From Pararhizobium polonicum (GTDB taxonomy: Bacteria; Pseudomonadota; Alphaproteobacteria; Rhizobiales; Rhizobiaceae): a stretch of DNA of 64,000 nt. A model generated the notes under the pieces. The model searched no databases. It saw nothing but the letters and a program-made list of their open reading frames with translations, and was not told the origin of the DNA. Position numbers and translations under genes: made by a program. The DNA is taken from contig NZ_LGLV01000017.1 of assembly GCF_001687365.1 (NCBI RefSeq), forward strand, positions 123,920-187,919, given 5' to 3'. Shown piece by piece: positions 46,253 to 54,450 of this stretch (position 1 is the stretch's first letter; every line of letters starts with the position of its first letter).

Positions 46253-46352
46253 CATGGTCTCCAAAAAACTAGCTTAGCTTGCTTAATTCATTTCCTGGAG
46301 AGCCGCAAATCCATCCGGATCAGTGTGTCCAATCCGGGTCGGTTTCCTCGGT

Positions 46353-47195
46353 TTACTTATCAATGAAATCCCGCACCGCCTTGTTGTACCCCTCCGGGTC
46401 CTGCAGCATGGCGAAATGGCTGGCGTCCTTGAGGATGATCAGTTCGGCACCGGGAATGGTCTTGGCCAGATAGTCCGTATGGTCGCGGCTGATCGCCTCG
46501 TCGTGGTCGCCGAGAACGATTGCCGTCGGCGTGGTGATCGTCTTCAGGTCGTCGTCGCTCCAGTTGGGCTGGCTCGCCCACATGTTGCTGATCTGGGTGA
46601 CGAAGGCGTCGTATTCGGTCGGTGTCGGGGAGATTTTCTTGTAAACCTCGCCGGCCTTTTCGATGTAGGCGGCAAAAGTCTTGTTTTCCATCACCGTCGG
46701 AATGACGCCGTCGACCTTGGAATTGGCGGCCTGGGCGAACAGTTTCGTCAGCCGCTCGGGATGGTGGATGGCGATATCGAGGCCGATGATGCCGCCATCG
46801 CTCCAGCCGACAAGCGCCGTCTTTTCGATCTTCAGGTAATCGAGCAGAGCCAGATAGTCCGACGACATCAGGTCGTAGCTGTAGGGCTGGGCATTGCGGG
46901 TGGAGCGGCCGTGACCGCGACTGTCGGCGACGATGACCGTATGGTCCTTGGCAAGATCGGCCACCTGTGCACCCCAGACATCGGCATATCCAAGGCCGCC
47001 ATGGATCAGCAGGACCGGCGGGCCGGAGCCATAGACGGCGTAGTACATGTCGATGCCGTTGACCGGCGCGGTGCCGCTTTTGTCCGCCTTCGGCAGGGGA
47101 GCGGGGTCGGGCAGTTCCTGCCAGCGTTCCGCCGCCAGTGCGGGCAGGGCGGAGAGGAGGACGAGGGCGCAGAGCAAGTTCAGCACGGTTTTCAT
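46353..47195 (-). CDS. Exported alpha/beta hydrolase
   Basis: 280 aa with a signal peptide ending ALPALAAE. The start at ATG 47195 has GGGAGA 7 bases upstream. The fold elements are LLIHGGLGYADVWG (oxyanion loop), the nucleophile elbow VGWSDGG with its Ser, VLGDHDEAIS for the acid and DASHFAML for the catalytic His. The triad is complete, so it is a working hydrolase, probably an esterase or lactonase in the periplasm; the substrate is unknown. Confidence 0.9.
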   Translation of the reverse strand: MKTVLNLLCALVLLSALPALAAERWQELPDPAPLPKADKSGTAPVNGIDMYYAVYGSGPPVLLIHGGLGYADVWGAQVADLAKDHTVIVADSRGHGRSTRNAQPYSYDLMSSDYLALLDYLKIEKTALVGWSDGGIIGLDIAIHHPERLTKLFAQAANSKVDGVIPTVMENKTFAAYIEKAGEVYKKISPTPTEYDAFVTQISNMWASQPNWSDDDLKTITTPTAIVLGDHDEAISRDHTDYLAKTIPGAELIILKDASHFAMLQDPEGYNKAVRDFIDK

Positions 47196-47312
47196 GGAAA
47201 CGTCTCCCGATCGGTGTCGCACCCATCATAGGCGGCAATTGCCTTTGCCAAAGCAAAAGCCTGCGCCATTTGGCGCCGAACGGGAAAATTTCTTGCGGGG
47301 AAGGCTATGCCG

Positions 47313-47564
47313 TCAGCGGATGATGACCGGCCTGTTCCAGCCCCACATCATCGTATCATTGCCATATCGCGTGGCCCGCGCTTCGGCACGGCGGTCGAGA
47401 TCGAGGCGCTGCAGGCAGGTGGAAAGGGCGTCGGTATTGCGGCGGAACCCATAGGAGAGGCAGGTCTTCTCGTCATTGGCGCGGCGTTCTTCCGGCGTCA
47501 TGGTCGCGCAGCCGGCAAGGATTGCGCCAAGGACCGCAAGCGACAGGATCGTTCGAATAGGCAT
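47313..47564 (-). CDS. Small lipoprotein of unknown function
   Basis: 83 aa. Lipobox ILAGC after a short hydrophobic stretch marks it as a lipoprotein; the mature part begins ATMTPEERRANDEKTC and has a second Cys pair further on (TCLSYGF, STCLQRL). AAGG lies 8 bases before the ATG at 47564. A family of short rhizobial lipoproteins with the MTPEERR start is familiar, but the role is not known. Confidence 0.8.
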   Translation of the reverse strand: MPIRTILSLAVLGAILAGCATMTPEERRANDEKTCLSYGFRRNTDALSTCLQRLDLDRRAEARATRYGNDTMMWGWNRPVIIR

Positions 47565-47603
47565 ATTCAGACCTTGAAACGTTTGGCAGACCCGATCCAT
47601 CTA

Positions 47604-47999
47604 TCAGATGCGCTGCAGCACATCCACAAAGGCTTCGGCGAAATTCTTCAGATCCGCCGTCTTCTCGTCGGGGGTCTCGATGCGGATCGTGGCGCCATCG
47701 GTCTCCAGGCAGGCAAAGATCGTCGCCATCGCCGCGCTGCCTTCCCTGGGAATGCGCAGGACCGCGATCCGGTCGCAATCGTCAAGCAGGCCGGATGCCG
47801 GCAGTTCGAACAGGAAGGCGCCGTCGATCGCGGCAGCGGCAGCGCGGACATGGGCGGCAAAGCCGTCCGGCCCTGTCGTGAAGCCGTCGAGCGAAAGCTC
47901 GAGCTCAAGCAGTTCCATCGTCAGGCCCGGTTCTGAAACCGGCGCGGCTGTTGGCGTGGCCGCCGATGGCGCTGTCGTCTTGGGTTCGGATGATAGCAT
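47604..47999 (-). CDS. Hypothetical protein
   Basis: 131 aa. An N-terminal Pro/Ala-rich segment (about 1-28) is followed by a folded-looking domain with LELELSLDGFTTGPDGFAAH and FELPASGLLDDCDRIAVLRI (shortened) and FAEAFVDVLQRI at the end. The ATG at 47999 has AAGGAGA 7-8 bases upstream. No family is recognised. It is followed within about 40 bp by the small lipoprotein gene, so the two may be co-transcribed. Confidence 0.65.
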   Translation of the reverse strand: MLSSEPKTTAPSAATPTAAPVSEPGLTMELLELELSLDGFTTGPDGFAAHVRAAAAAIDGAFLFELPASGLLDDCDRIAVLRIPREGSAAMATIFACLETDGATIRIETPDEKTADLKNFAEAFVDVLQRI

Positions 48000-48185
48000 G
48001 CTCATTCTCCTTCAGGCCGCTGGAAAGGCGAGCGTCTCCTGCGTGCCTGGAAATCCTGATCGATGTGCAATCCGGTCCAACGCCGTATGGACCGGGAAAC
48101 ACGTCTGATCCCCGTTGTTAAGACATGGTCAAGGAGAATGGCGAATTTGCGGCACGCCTTGGTTGCTCGCTCCGGCCCCCGTTGA

Positions 48186-48231
48186 AGCATGATCCCGCCG
48201 AAAACCGCTTCACACCCTTCGGTATCATGCT
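48186..48231. repeat. Palindromic AGCATGAT...ATCATGCT element
   Basis: 8-bp arms AGCATGAT (48186-48193) and ATCATGCT (48224-48231) flank a 30-bp centre containing CCGCTTCACACC. Sequences of this outline are widely repeated between rhizobial genes. It is about 50 bp upstream of the DUF1499 gene; the rest of the 48006-48282 gap shows nothing I can assign. Confidence 0.65.
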
Positions 48232-48282
48232 CTAAACAGGAGAGAGGTTGCCGCATCCGGGCCAAGGGATTGATTCTGCCAG

Positions 48283-49191
48283 ATGATGATCAAGTATGAG
48301 CGCCCCACGTCTCTTGCCGCCCGCTGGGCGCGCCGGATCGCCCGCTTTGCCTTCGGTCTCTTCGTTGCCGCCGTGCTGGCGCATCGTTTCGGTCCGTTGG
48401 TAACGCCGAATTTTGTGGCGCTCGCGGCCCTTTCCACCGGTCTTGCGGTTCTTGCCGTGGTGCTGGCGATCGTCGGTTTCGTCCGGCTCTGGCAGGTGGC
48501 CGCCGTTGGCGGCATCGCCTCGTTCGTGGCCCTTCTCTATGCGGTGCTTCCCATCGGTGTGGCCGGCTTTACGCTCGGCGAATATTTTTCCAAGCCGGCG
48601 ATCTACGATGTCAGCACCGACACCGTGACGCCGCCGCCATGGATCAAGCCGCCGGATGTGCCGCAGGGCTGGCTGAAACGCCCGCGTGAGGTAACGCCGG
48701 AGGACCGCGAGGCGCAGATTGCCGCCTATCCGGGGCTGACCGGCCGCCGCTACGACGGCGCGCTCGATCGCGTGTTCCAGGGCGTCAAGGTCGTGGCGGA
48801 GCAGACGGGTATCCGCATCGTTGCGCAGGAAGGCGCCGAGAATGCCGAGGCCGACCTTGAGGACATGGCCGTCAAGCCTTCGGATGCAGCCCCCGCCGAC
48901 ACCGATCCGGACGACGTGCCGATTCCGCTGTCGCGCCCACAGATGGTGCCGGGCGACATGCGGCCCGGACGCCGCTCGACGGATATCCTGGTGCAGGGAG
49001 AATGGCGCACGCCGATCGTCGGTTTTCGCCTCGATGTGCTGATCCGGCTTCGCGAAGAGGCGGAAACCACCTTCGTCGACATGCGCGTGGCGTCACGCTA
49101 CGGCGCACACGACCTTGGCCTCGGTGCCGCCTTTGCCGACCAGTTCCTGCATGCGCTTGACGCGGAACTGCTGGGGATCGCCGGAGACTGA
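48283..49191 (+). CDS. DUF1499 family membrane protein
   Basis: 302 aa. Three hydrophobic segments in the first 105 residues are followed by a soluble DUF1499 domain with AIYDVSTDTVTPPPWIKP and YDGALDRVFQGVKVVAEQTG (near 105-175), then a charged stretch, STDILVQGEWRTPIVGFRLD and VRLREEAETTFVDMRVASRYG-like text. Function unknown; the family is common in Alphaproteobacteria. It converges on a LysR gene with a GC-rich hairpin (arms CGCGCCGT and ACGGCGCG) between the stops. Confidence 0.85.
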   Translation: MMIKYERPTSLAARWARRIARFAFGLFVAAVLAHRFGPLVTPNFVALAALSTGLAVLAVVLAIVGFVRLWQVAAVGGIASFVALLYAVLPIGVAGFTLGEYFSKPAIYDVSTDTVTPPPWIKPPDVPQGWLKRPREVTPEDREAQIAAYPGLTGRRYDGALDRVFQGVKVVAEQTGIRIVAQEGAENAEADLEDMAVKPSDAAPADTDPDDVPIPLSRPQMVPGDMRPGRRSTDILVQGEWRTPIVGFRLDVLIRLREEAETTFVDMRVASRYGAHDLGLGAAFADQFLHALDAELLGIAGD

Positions 49192-49213
49192 TGCGGCCGC
49201 TGCGCGCCGTTCG

Positions 49214-50110
49214 TCAGGTGTACGGCGCGGCGAAACAGGCCGTCATCCAGTCGGCAAAGGCTTTCGCCTCGGGCGGCAGCAGATCGAAATCGCGCGCCAC
49301 CAGAAAGTAGGCGCCTTGCGGAACCGACAGGTCGAACGGCTGGATGACGCGCCCGGCGTCGAGATCGTCGCGTGCCAGCACGCTATCGACAAGGGCGATG
49401 CCATGACCGCGCAGGGCTGCCTGCAGCGCCAGCGCGCAATCGGCAAAGATCGGCCCGCGCATCCGCTCCGCGCCGGGCGTCAATCCCGCGGCAGCGAACC
49501 AGCGGGTCCAGACGTCGCGGTTTTCCTCATGCAGCAGCGTGTGGGACAGAAGATCCTGCGGTGTTTTGAGCGGCGTGTCCGCGAGGATCACCGGGGACGC
49601 GACCGGCACCATCGCCACGTCGCAGAGGCGGCGGGCCTGTGAACGGGGCCAGGCCGTTGCCTGCGCGCTGTGACGGATGGCAAGTTGTGCCTCATTGCCG
49701 CGAAATTCGATCAGCCGGGCCTCGGATTCGATCGAGACATCGATCCCAGGGTGAAGCGCGCGAAAATCCGCCAGATGCGGCACCAGCCAGCAGCCGGCGA
49801 AACTGGGCTCGGCATTGACCGTCAGGAGAGCGACAGTTTCTTTTGCGCGGATATCCTCAAGCCGCGCGTCGATACTGTCGAAAGCCGTGGCGAGCGTTTC
49901 AAGCAGCTGCACGCCGTCGGGGCTCAAAAGCACCTTGCGGTGATGCCGGGTAAACAGCGGCTTTCCCAGAAGCGCTTCCAGTTCACGCACCTGGCGGCTG
50001 ATGGCGGCCTGGGAGACGAACAGCTCCTGCGCTGCCAGCGTGAAGCTTTCCAGCCGCCCCGCCGCCTCGAAACTGCGCAGGGCCGTCAACGGCAAGCGTC
50101 CGCGTTTCAT
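49214..50110 (-). CDS. LysR-family transcriptional regulator (GcvA-like)
   Basis: 298 aa. N-terminal HTH LPLTALRSFEAAGRLESFT and VSQAAISRQVRELEALLG, then an effector domain with LLTVNAEPSFAGCWLVPHL. ATG 50110 is preferred to the adjoining GTG. The adjacent leftward run 50302-53694 could be its target, but no operator dyad is evident and there is no divergent partner. Confidence 0.87.
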   Translation of the reverse strand: MKRGRLPLTALRSFEAAGRLESFTLAAQELFVSQAAISRQVRELEALLGKPLFTRHHRKVLLSPDGVQLLETLATAFDSIDARLEDIRAKETVALLTVNAEPSFAGCWLVPHLADFRALHPGIDVSIESEARLIEFRGNEAQLAIRHSAQATAWPRSQARRLCDVAMVPVASPVILADTPLKTPQDLLSHTLLHEENRDVWTRWFAAAGLTPGAERMRGPIFADCALALQAALRGHGIALVDSVLARDDLDAGRVIQPFDLSVPQGAYFLVARDFDLLPPEAKAFADWMTACFAAPYT

Positions 50111-50301
50111 CACATAACCTCAAGTCATTCGAAGGGGACAATAAGCTCGTTTGTCCGCCGCGGGCAAGCGGGATCACACTGCCGCATCGATGGATGTGAA
50201 GGGAATGAGGACGATGGGCACGATCTTGAAGCTATGGATGGATGTCATCCTGCTTTTGACCTTGCAGCGCGATGTCGGGCGTGGCGGAAGGGCCGAACGG
50301 T

Positions 50302-51996
50302 TCAGCCGGCCTGCGGACGAAGCCAGCCGGTGTAGCGCACGATCAGGCCGGTCAGCCGGCTGCTGATCTCGACGTGAAACCGGAAGGTGCCGTCCCGTTC
50401 CTCCTCGAACGTCTCGCCGCCCGGTGCCAGAAACAGCGGTAGCGGCAGGCCAAGGAAACGCCAGCCGCGGATCACCAGCCGCAGGCGGCCCTTGTCCGGA
50501 ACCAGCGCGATCAGGACGCGAAACGGCCCGAAATCCTCGGCCAGCAGATATGTGTCGCGGCCGGTGCCGGCGGATTGGACGCTGCGGAAGGATGTCTTCC
50601 CGAACGTGCGGATCCAGGTCTCCCTGCCATCGGCGCATTCGAAGCGGACGCTGACCGGAATGTCGGGATTGGCAGCGGGAAAGCCGATGATCGCGGCGAT
50701 GATCCGGGCAGCCAAGCCGGTGCCGCGCTCGACCGTGGCGCGTCCTTCAACGGTTCGTGTCGCGGCGCTGTCGTGCATGGCGGCGATCGCAGGTGGCAAA
50801 CCATTCCAGGCGCCGGCCAGCATGCGCCGATAGAGCGGGGCTGTCTCTCCGGACGGGCTGTCGTCCCGGATACCGGAGCGGATCGAAAAGCGCGAAAACA
50901 GTGGCGCGAACTCCGCAAGCGTCAGTTCGCCCGTTGCCGGGCGCGCGCCGGGTTGCGGTTTTCGGCTCGAAAGCCAGCCGTAAACGATCGCTTCCGCCGC
51001 CATCGCCGGAATGAAAGGACCATCGTCGCCTTCGGCAATCAGATGCCAGGACCGCGCAAGCCTGCCGCCGTCGATCGCCGTGCCCGTGACCGTGACGAAC
51101 ATGCCGCCGCGATGCTCACCGAAGCCCAGACGCTGCGACACCCGATGAAACAGCGATGCGAACGGCGCCAATGCCGGCAGCAGTTTGAGCCGTACCAGCC
51201 AGCCGCAGAGACCGAGCAGCCGTTGCAGGATCTGCGGCTCGGTGCCGGCGCCAATGAAGGCGGATTTCAGCCCCGGCAACACCCGTGGCAACAGGACAAG
51301 ATCCGGCGCATCGGCAAGGGCGAAGCGGCGGCTTTTGAGGGGAATGCCGCCGGGTGGCGCGATCGTCCAGTGGACACCGTCCATCAGGCCGTAGCCGGTT
51401 GTCGGTTTGCCGTCCCGCCGAAGCGCCACCGGCTTTCCGGCATAGCTGGAGACTGCCTTGATGACGTTCAGGCCCATGCGGACTTTGGGTGAGGGGGCAA
51501 TGCCCGATGTCACCGTTTCGATCTTGGCAAATCCCGGTTTCAAAGCGGCGAGTGCTGCGAAGGAGAGGGCGGGAAAGCTGCTGCAGCCGGAGAGGGCGAA
51601 GACGCCGTTTGCCTTTGCCGCGTCATCGAGGCTGGAGATGCCGGCGACGAAGGTAGTCGCGTCGGCGAGGTCGAGATAGCAGATGCCAAGCGCGATACAA
51701 GTTTTGACCAGACGATACGGATCGGGTCCGGCATCCTGAAACGGCCCCGAGGCATCGATGAGGAGATCAAGATTGAGGGTCGACAATAGAGGGCCTGAGT
51801 CGCCGCTACGATCCATCACCGCAGGCACCAGCGTCGCCTTGGCGTCGACCGCTCCAATAAAAGCCGTCGCCTTGTCGAGCGACCGCCCGGCGATCAGCAG
51901 CGTCAGCCGCGGTTCGTCGGCAAGCAGCCGCACCAGCCTGCCGCCGAACGTGCCGTAGCCGCCGAGGATGAGGATGCGCAGCCGCTCTCCGCTCAT
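50302..51996 (-). CDS. Saccharopine dehydrogenase-like NAD(P)-binding protein with C-terminal DUF4166
   Basis: 564 aa. An N-terminal Rossmann fold opens with ILILGGYGTFGGRLVRLLA (Gly-rich dinucleotide loop) and continues as a saccharopine-dehydrogenase-like domain to about residue 340; the C-terminal part (about 380-560) matches DUF4166, with YRRMLAGAWNGLPPAIAAMH and TFRFHVEISSRLTG. No lysine-pathway genes are nearby, so the substrate is unknown. Its ATG overlaps the stop of the DCC1-type gene. Confidence 0.85.
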   Translation of the reverse strand: MSGERLRILILGGYGTFGGRLVRLLADEPRLTLLIAGRSLDKATAFIGAVDAKATLVPAVMDRSGDSGPLLSTLNLDLLIDASGPFQDAGPDPYRLVKTCIALGICYLDLADATTFVAGISSLDDAAKANGVFALSGCSSFPALSFAALAALKPGFAKIETVTSGIAPSPKVRMGLNVIKAVSSYAGKPVALRRDGKPTTGYGLMDGVHWTIAPPGGIPLKSRRFALADAPDLVLLPRVLPGLKSAFIGAGTEPQILQRLLGLCGWLVRLKLLPALAPFASLFHRVSQRLGFGEHRGGMFVTVTGTAIDGGRLARSWHLIAEGDDGPFIPAMAAEAIVYGWLSSRKPQPGARPATGELTLAEFAPLFSRFSIRSGIRDDSPSGETAPLYRRMLAGAWNGLPPAIAAMHDSAATRTVEGRATVERGTGLAARIIAAIIGFPAANPDIPVSVRFECADGRETWIRTFGKTSFRSVQSAGTGRDTYLLAEDFGPFRVLIALVPDKGRLRLVIRGWRFLGLPLPLFLAPGGETFEEERDGTFRFHVEISSRLTGLIVRYTGWLRPQAG

Positions 51997-52448
51997 GCAA
52001 GGAACCGGCTGCGATGCTCCGGTGTCGGCACGAAGCAGGCATTGCGGCGGCCGGCGATGCGGTAGCGGTTGCGCGCCACCAGTTCATAAAGCGGATCGCG
52101 CAACGCCTTGGGGATGATGCGCAGGACGCCGGTAAGGTTCCAGGGAAAACCGAGGCCGGCGGCCATCCGCAGCGTTCCCTCGGATTTCAGGAGGGCGATC
52201 CCGTCTTCGATCAGGATATTGGTCTCGTAGTTGCGGCTGTCGAGCCCGTAGTGCCGGTAGAGCGCCTCGCCGAGCGGCGATTGCGCGGTGATGAAGCAGT
52301 ATCGGCCCTGCCGGTCGTGGCGCAGGACGAAATTGACCCAGCCGGAGCAGAAGATGCATTCGCCATCGAAGACGATGATCGGGTGATCGTCGGCAAAGGT
52401 GGGCACGGTTGGATCGTCGCGGTAGCTATAGGCAGGCTGTGGCTGCAT
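51993..52448 (-). CDS. DCC1-like thiol-disulfide oxidoreductase family protein (DUF393)
   Basis: 151 aa. The DxxCxxC signature is in IIVFDGECIFCSGWVNFVLRHD (shortened), followed by CFITAQSPLGEALYRHYGL. The name comes from the Asp-Cys-Cys motif; the proteins are thioredoxin-fold relatives of unclear function. Overlaps both neighbours: the MBL stop shares a base with its start (TGATG), and its stop overlaps the saccharopine dehydrogenase-like start (ATGA). Confidence 0.88.
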   Translation of the reverse strand: MQPQPAYSYRDDPTVPTFADDHPIIVFDGECIFCSGWVNFVLRHDRQGRYCFITAQSPLGEALYRHYGLDSRNYETNILIEDGIALLKSEGTLRMAAGLGFPWNLTGVLRIIPKALRDPLYELVARNRYRIAGRRNACFVPTPEHRSRFLA

Positions 52449-53386
52449 CAGCTGGCTCCGCCGGGCGCCAGGCGAAAGGCACCGGTGAGGGCGGGCGGAC
52501 CGTCGGTCTCGACCTGGCCGCGCTCCAGCAGGTCCTCCAGATGTGCGAAGACCGACAGCGCGGCCGCGCCATGCAGCCGCGGATCGGTGGTGGCGTAGAT
52601 GACCTTCACCATCTCGGGAATATGGGTGTCGCCGGCGCGCACCCGCTCCAGCACGGCGCGTTCGCGCATCCGCCGGTGCGCCCGAAGCCCCCGCAGAAAG
52701 GCGGCGGGTTCCGTCACCGGGCCGCCATGGCCGGGCAGGTAAAGCCGATCGTCGCGGCCAAGCAGCTTTTCCAGCGAGGCCATGTAATCGGTCATCGATC
52801 CGTCCGGCGGCGCGACGATCGAGGTCGCCCAGGCCATGACGTGATCGGCGGAAAAGACGATGCCGGTCTCTTTCCCGCCGGCATCCCCCAGCGCGAAGGC
52901 CGCATGGTTGGCGGTGTGGCCGGGTGTCATGAGCGCGGTCAGCGACCAGCCGTCGCCCGAAACCGTCTCACCATCGACCAGCGCGATATCCGGCGCAAAA
53001 TCCATGTCCGAACTTTCGGCAAACGGATTGATCTCGCCCGCATGCAGCAGGCGTGCCGCCCGGTGCGGCCCTTCGGCGACAACAAGCGCGCCGGTCGCAG
53101 CCTTCAGACGGCGGGCCAGCGGCGAGTGGTCGCGGTGGGTGTGGCTGACGGCGATATGGGTCACTTGACGTCCGGCAAGGGCCGCCATCAGCGCCTGAAA
53201 ATGCGCCTCGTCTTCCGGCCCCGGATCGATCACCGCGACGGATTTGTCCCCGACGATATAGCTGTTGGTGCCATGAAAGGTGAAGGGGCCGGGATTGTTG
53301 ACGGTGATGCGCTGCACCCCGTCGGCCACCGTCACCGCCTCGCCATGGGCGGGCTTGAAGTCGAGATCGAAGTCCGGACCATCCAT
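52448..53386 (-). CDS. MBL-fold metallo-hydrolase (LACTB2-like)
   Basis: 312 aa. Metal-binding HxHxDH appears as AVSHTHRDHSPLA, with the further ligands in TPGHTANHAA, FSADHVMAW and LPGHGGP. The C-terminal winged-helix-like domain (about 220-312, VKVIYATTDPRLHGAA) is typical of the LACTB2 branch. It could be a nuclease or a lactonase. ATG 53386 is chosen; a GTG at 53401 overlapping the cupin stop would add five residues. Confidence 0.9.
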   Translation of the reverse strand: MDGPDFDLDFKPAHGEAVTVADGVQRITVNNPGPFTFHGTNSYIVGDKSVAVIDPGPEDEAHFQALMAALAGRQVTHIAVSHTHRDHSPLARRLKAATGALVVAEGPHRAARLLHAGEINPFAESSDMDFAPDIALVDGETVSGDGWSLTALMTPGHTANHAAFALGDAGGKETGIVFSADHVMAWATSIVAPPDGSMTDYMASLEKLLGRDDRLYLPGHGGPVTEPAAFLRGLRAHRRMRERAVLERVRAGDTHIPEMVKVIYATTDPRLHGAAALSVFAHLEDLLERGQVETDGPPALTGAFRLAPGGAS

Positions 53387-53397
53387 GCGCCGTCTCT

Positions 53398-53694
53398 TCA
53401 CTTGTACTCGATTTCGATGAACGACATGAAGTCCTTGCCGTTGTTGACGACATTGTGCTCGACACCGGCCTCGCGCCGGTAGGCCTGGCCCTTGGCGATA
53501 TCCACCCGCCGCTCGCCGCCCGGCTCCTCCAGCAGGAACTGGCAGTCGGTCATCGGCACGACGACATAGCCCATGCCATGCACATGATGGCCGGTATCGG
53601 CCCCTGGCTCGAAATCCCAGCGGGTGATCCGCACCATGTCGTCGTCGAGAAGCAGGGTCGGCTTGGCAGGCGGGCGGGCACGGAAAATGCTCAT
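53398..53694 (-). CDS. Cupin-domain protein
   Basis: 98 aa single cupin. Metal-site pattern in DFEPGADTGHHVHGMGYVVV (the two-His motif) and a second motif near GVEHNVVNNGKDFM. Small cupins of this size are often sensors or minor oxygenases; none can be picked. First gene of the leftward cupin-MBL-DCC1-saccharopine dehydrogenase-like run, which shares overlapping stops and starts. Confidence 0.88.
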   Translation of the reverse strand: MSIFRARPPAKPTLLLDDDMVRITRWDFEPGADTGHHVHGMGYVVVPMTDCQFLLEEPGGERRVDIAKGQAYRREAGVEHNVVNNGKDFMSFIEIEYK

Positions 53695-54095
53695 GAAGGT
53701 CTCCGGGTTTGGCAGCCGGACCCTAGCGCAGAAAAACGGTGACAGGAACGGGTTTCCGGCATTGATCTTGCGTGTTTTCGACGCGCCGTAGCGACGCGGG
53801 TGACGGGGATCCGTCGGTTCTACGGCGGCCCCTCACCCTAGCCCTCTCCCCGCTTGCAGGGAGAGGGAACGACGGAGTTTGCCACGCGCGCCTTCGCCCC
53901 GTTGACGTGGAGAAGGGGGCCGACAGGCCGGATGAGGGGCTTTCACCAGAGATCGCGTCTTTTCTCCCGGTCAGTCGCTCAAGGCGCCCACCTTGAAAAA
54001 TCCGCGCAAAACCCCAACTTAACCGTTGTCGCATGCGTGCGGCTTTGCTAAACCGGCTCACGATTTGGCCCGGCGCTTTGCCGTCAGCCAAGTGT
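53695..54095. other. Gap between the cupin gene and tRNA-Gln, with a repeat element
   Basis: No protein-coding gene is supported. Most of the gap is the palindromic repeat at 53829-53943; the rest probably holds the promoters of the leftward cupin run and of the tRNA. Confidence 0.6.
53829..53943. repeat. RIME-like palindromic element
   Basis: The left end GCCCCTCACC and the right end GATGAGGGGC are inverted copies, and a CCCTCTCCCCGCTTGCAGGGAG hairpin (shortened) lies inside. It is the same general type as the elements at 25106 and 37463 and resembles rhizobial intergenic mosaic elements. Confidence 0.7.
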
Positions 54096-54169
54096 TGGGG
54101 CGTAGCCAAGCGGTAAGGCACTGGTTTTTGGTACCGGCATCCCTGGTTCGAATCCAGGCGCCCCAGCCA
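54096..54169 (+). tRNA. tRNA-Gln (anticodon TTG)
   Basis: 74 nt with encoded CCA. Acceptor stem TGGGGCG / CGCCCCA, D arm around GCCAAGCGGTAAGGC, anticodon stem CTGGT / ACCGG with loop TTTTGGT giving TTG, and T arm CCTGG TTCGAAT CCAGG. All stems pair correctly. Confidence 0.97.
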
Positions 54170-54450
54170 TTTTTTATTTTCAATAAATCAGATAGATAGT
54201 TGAGCGAATCTGTACGCCGTATCCGACGGATGATGCACGTAGTTTATGCGTCGGCGGTTCAATATCATCCACTCTGGTACCTTGCCGGTATGTGGGGATT
54301 GATCCCGAACCGCCACCTGCCCCTTGCTCAACAACCAGCACAAACAACACCCATCCCCCACCATTTCACGACCTTAATCACGATCGAGGTCGCACTCTTG
54401 CCTGATCTGGGTCATGATGGCCCCGGTCCCTGTCCCTCCCGCTTCTTGCC

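Noticed and set aside
50151..50366. Small gene between the LysR gene and the saccharopine dehydrogenase-like gene
   Set aside because: Frames are short, lack a ribosome-binding site and run into the adjacent gene.
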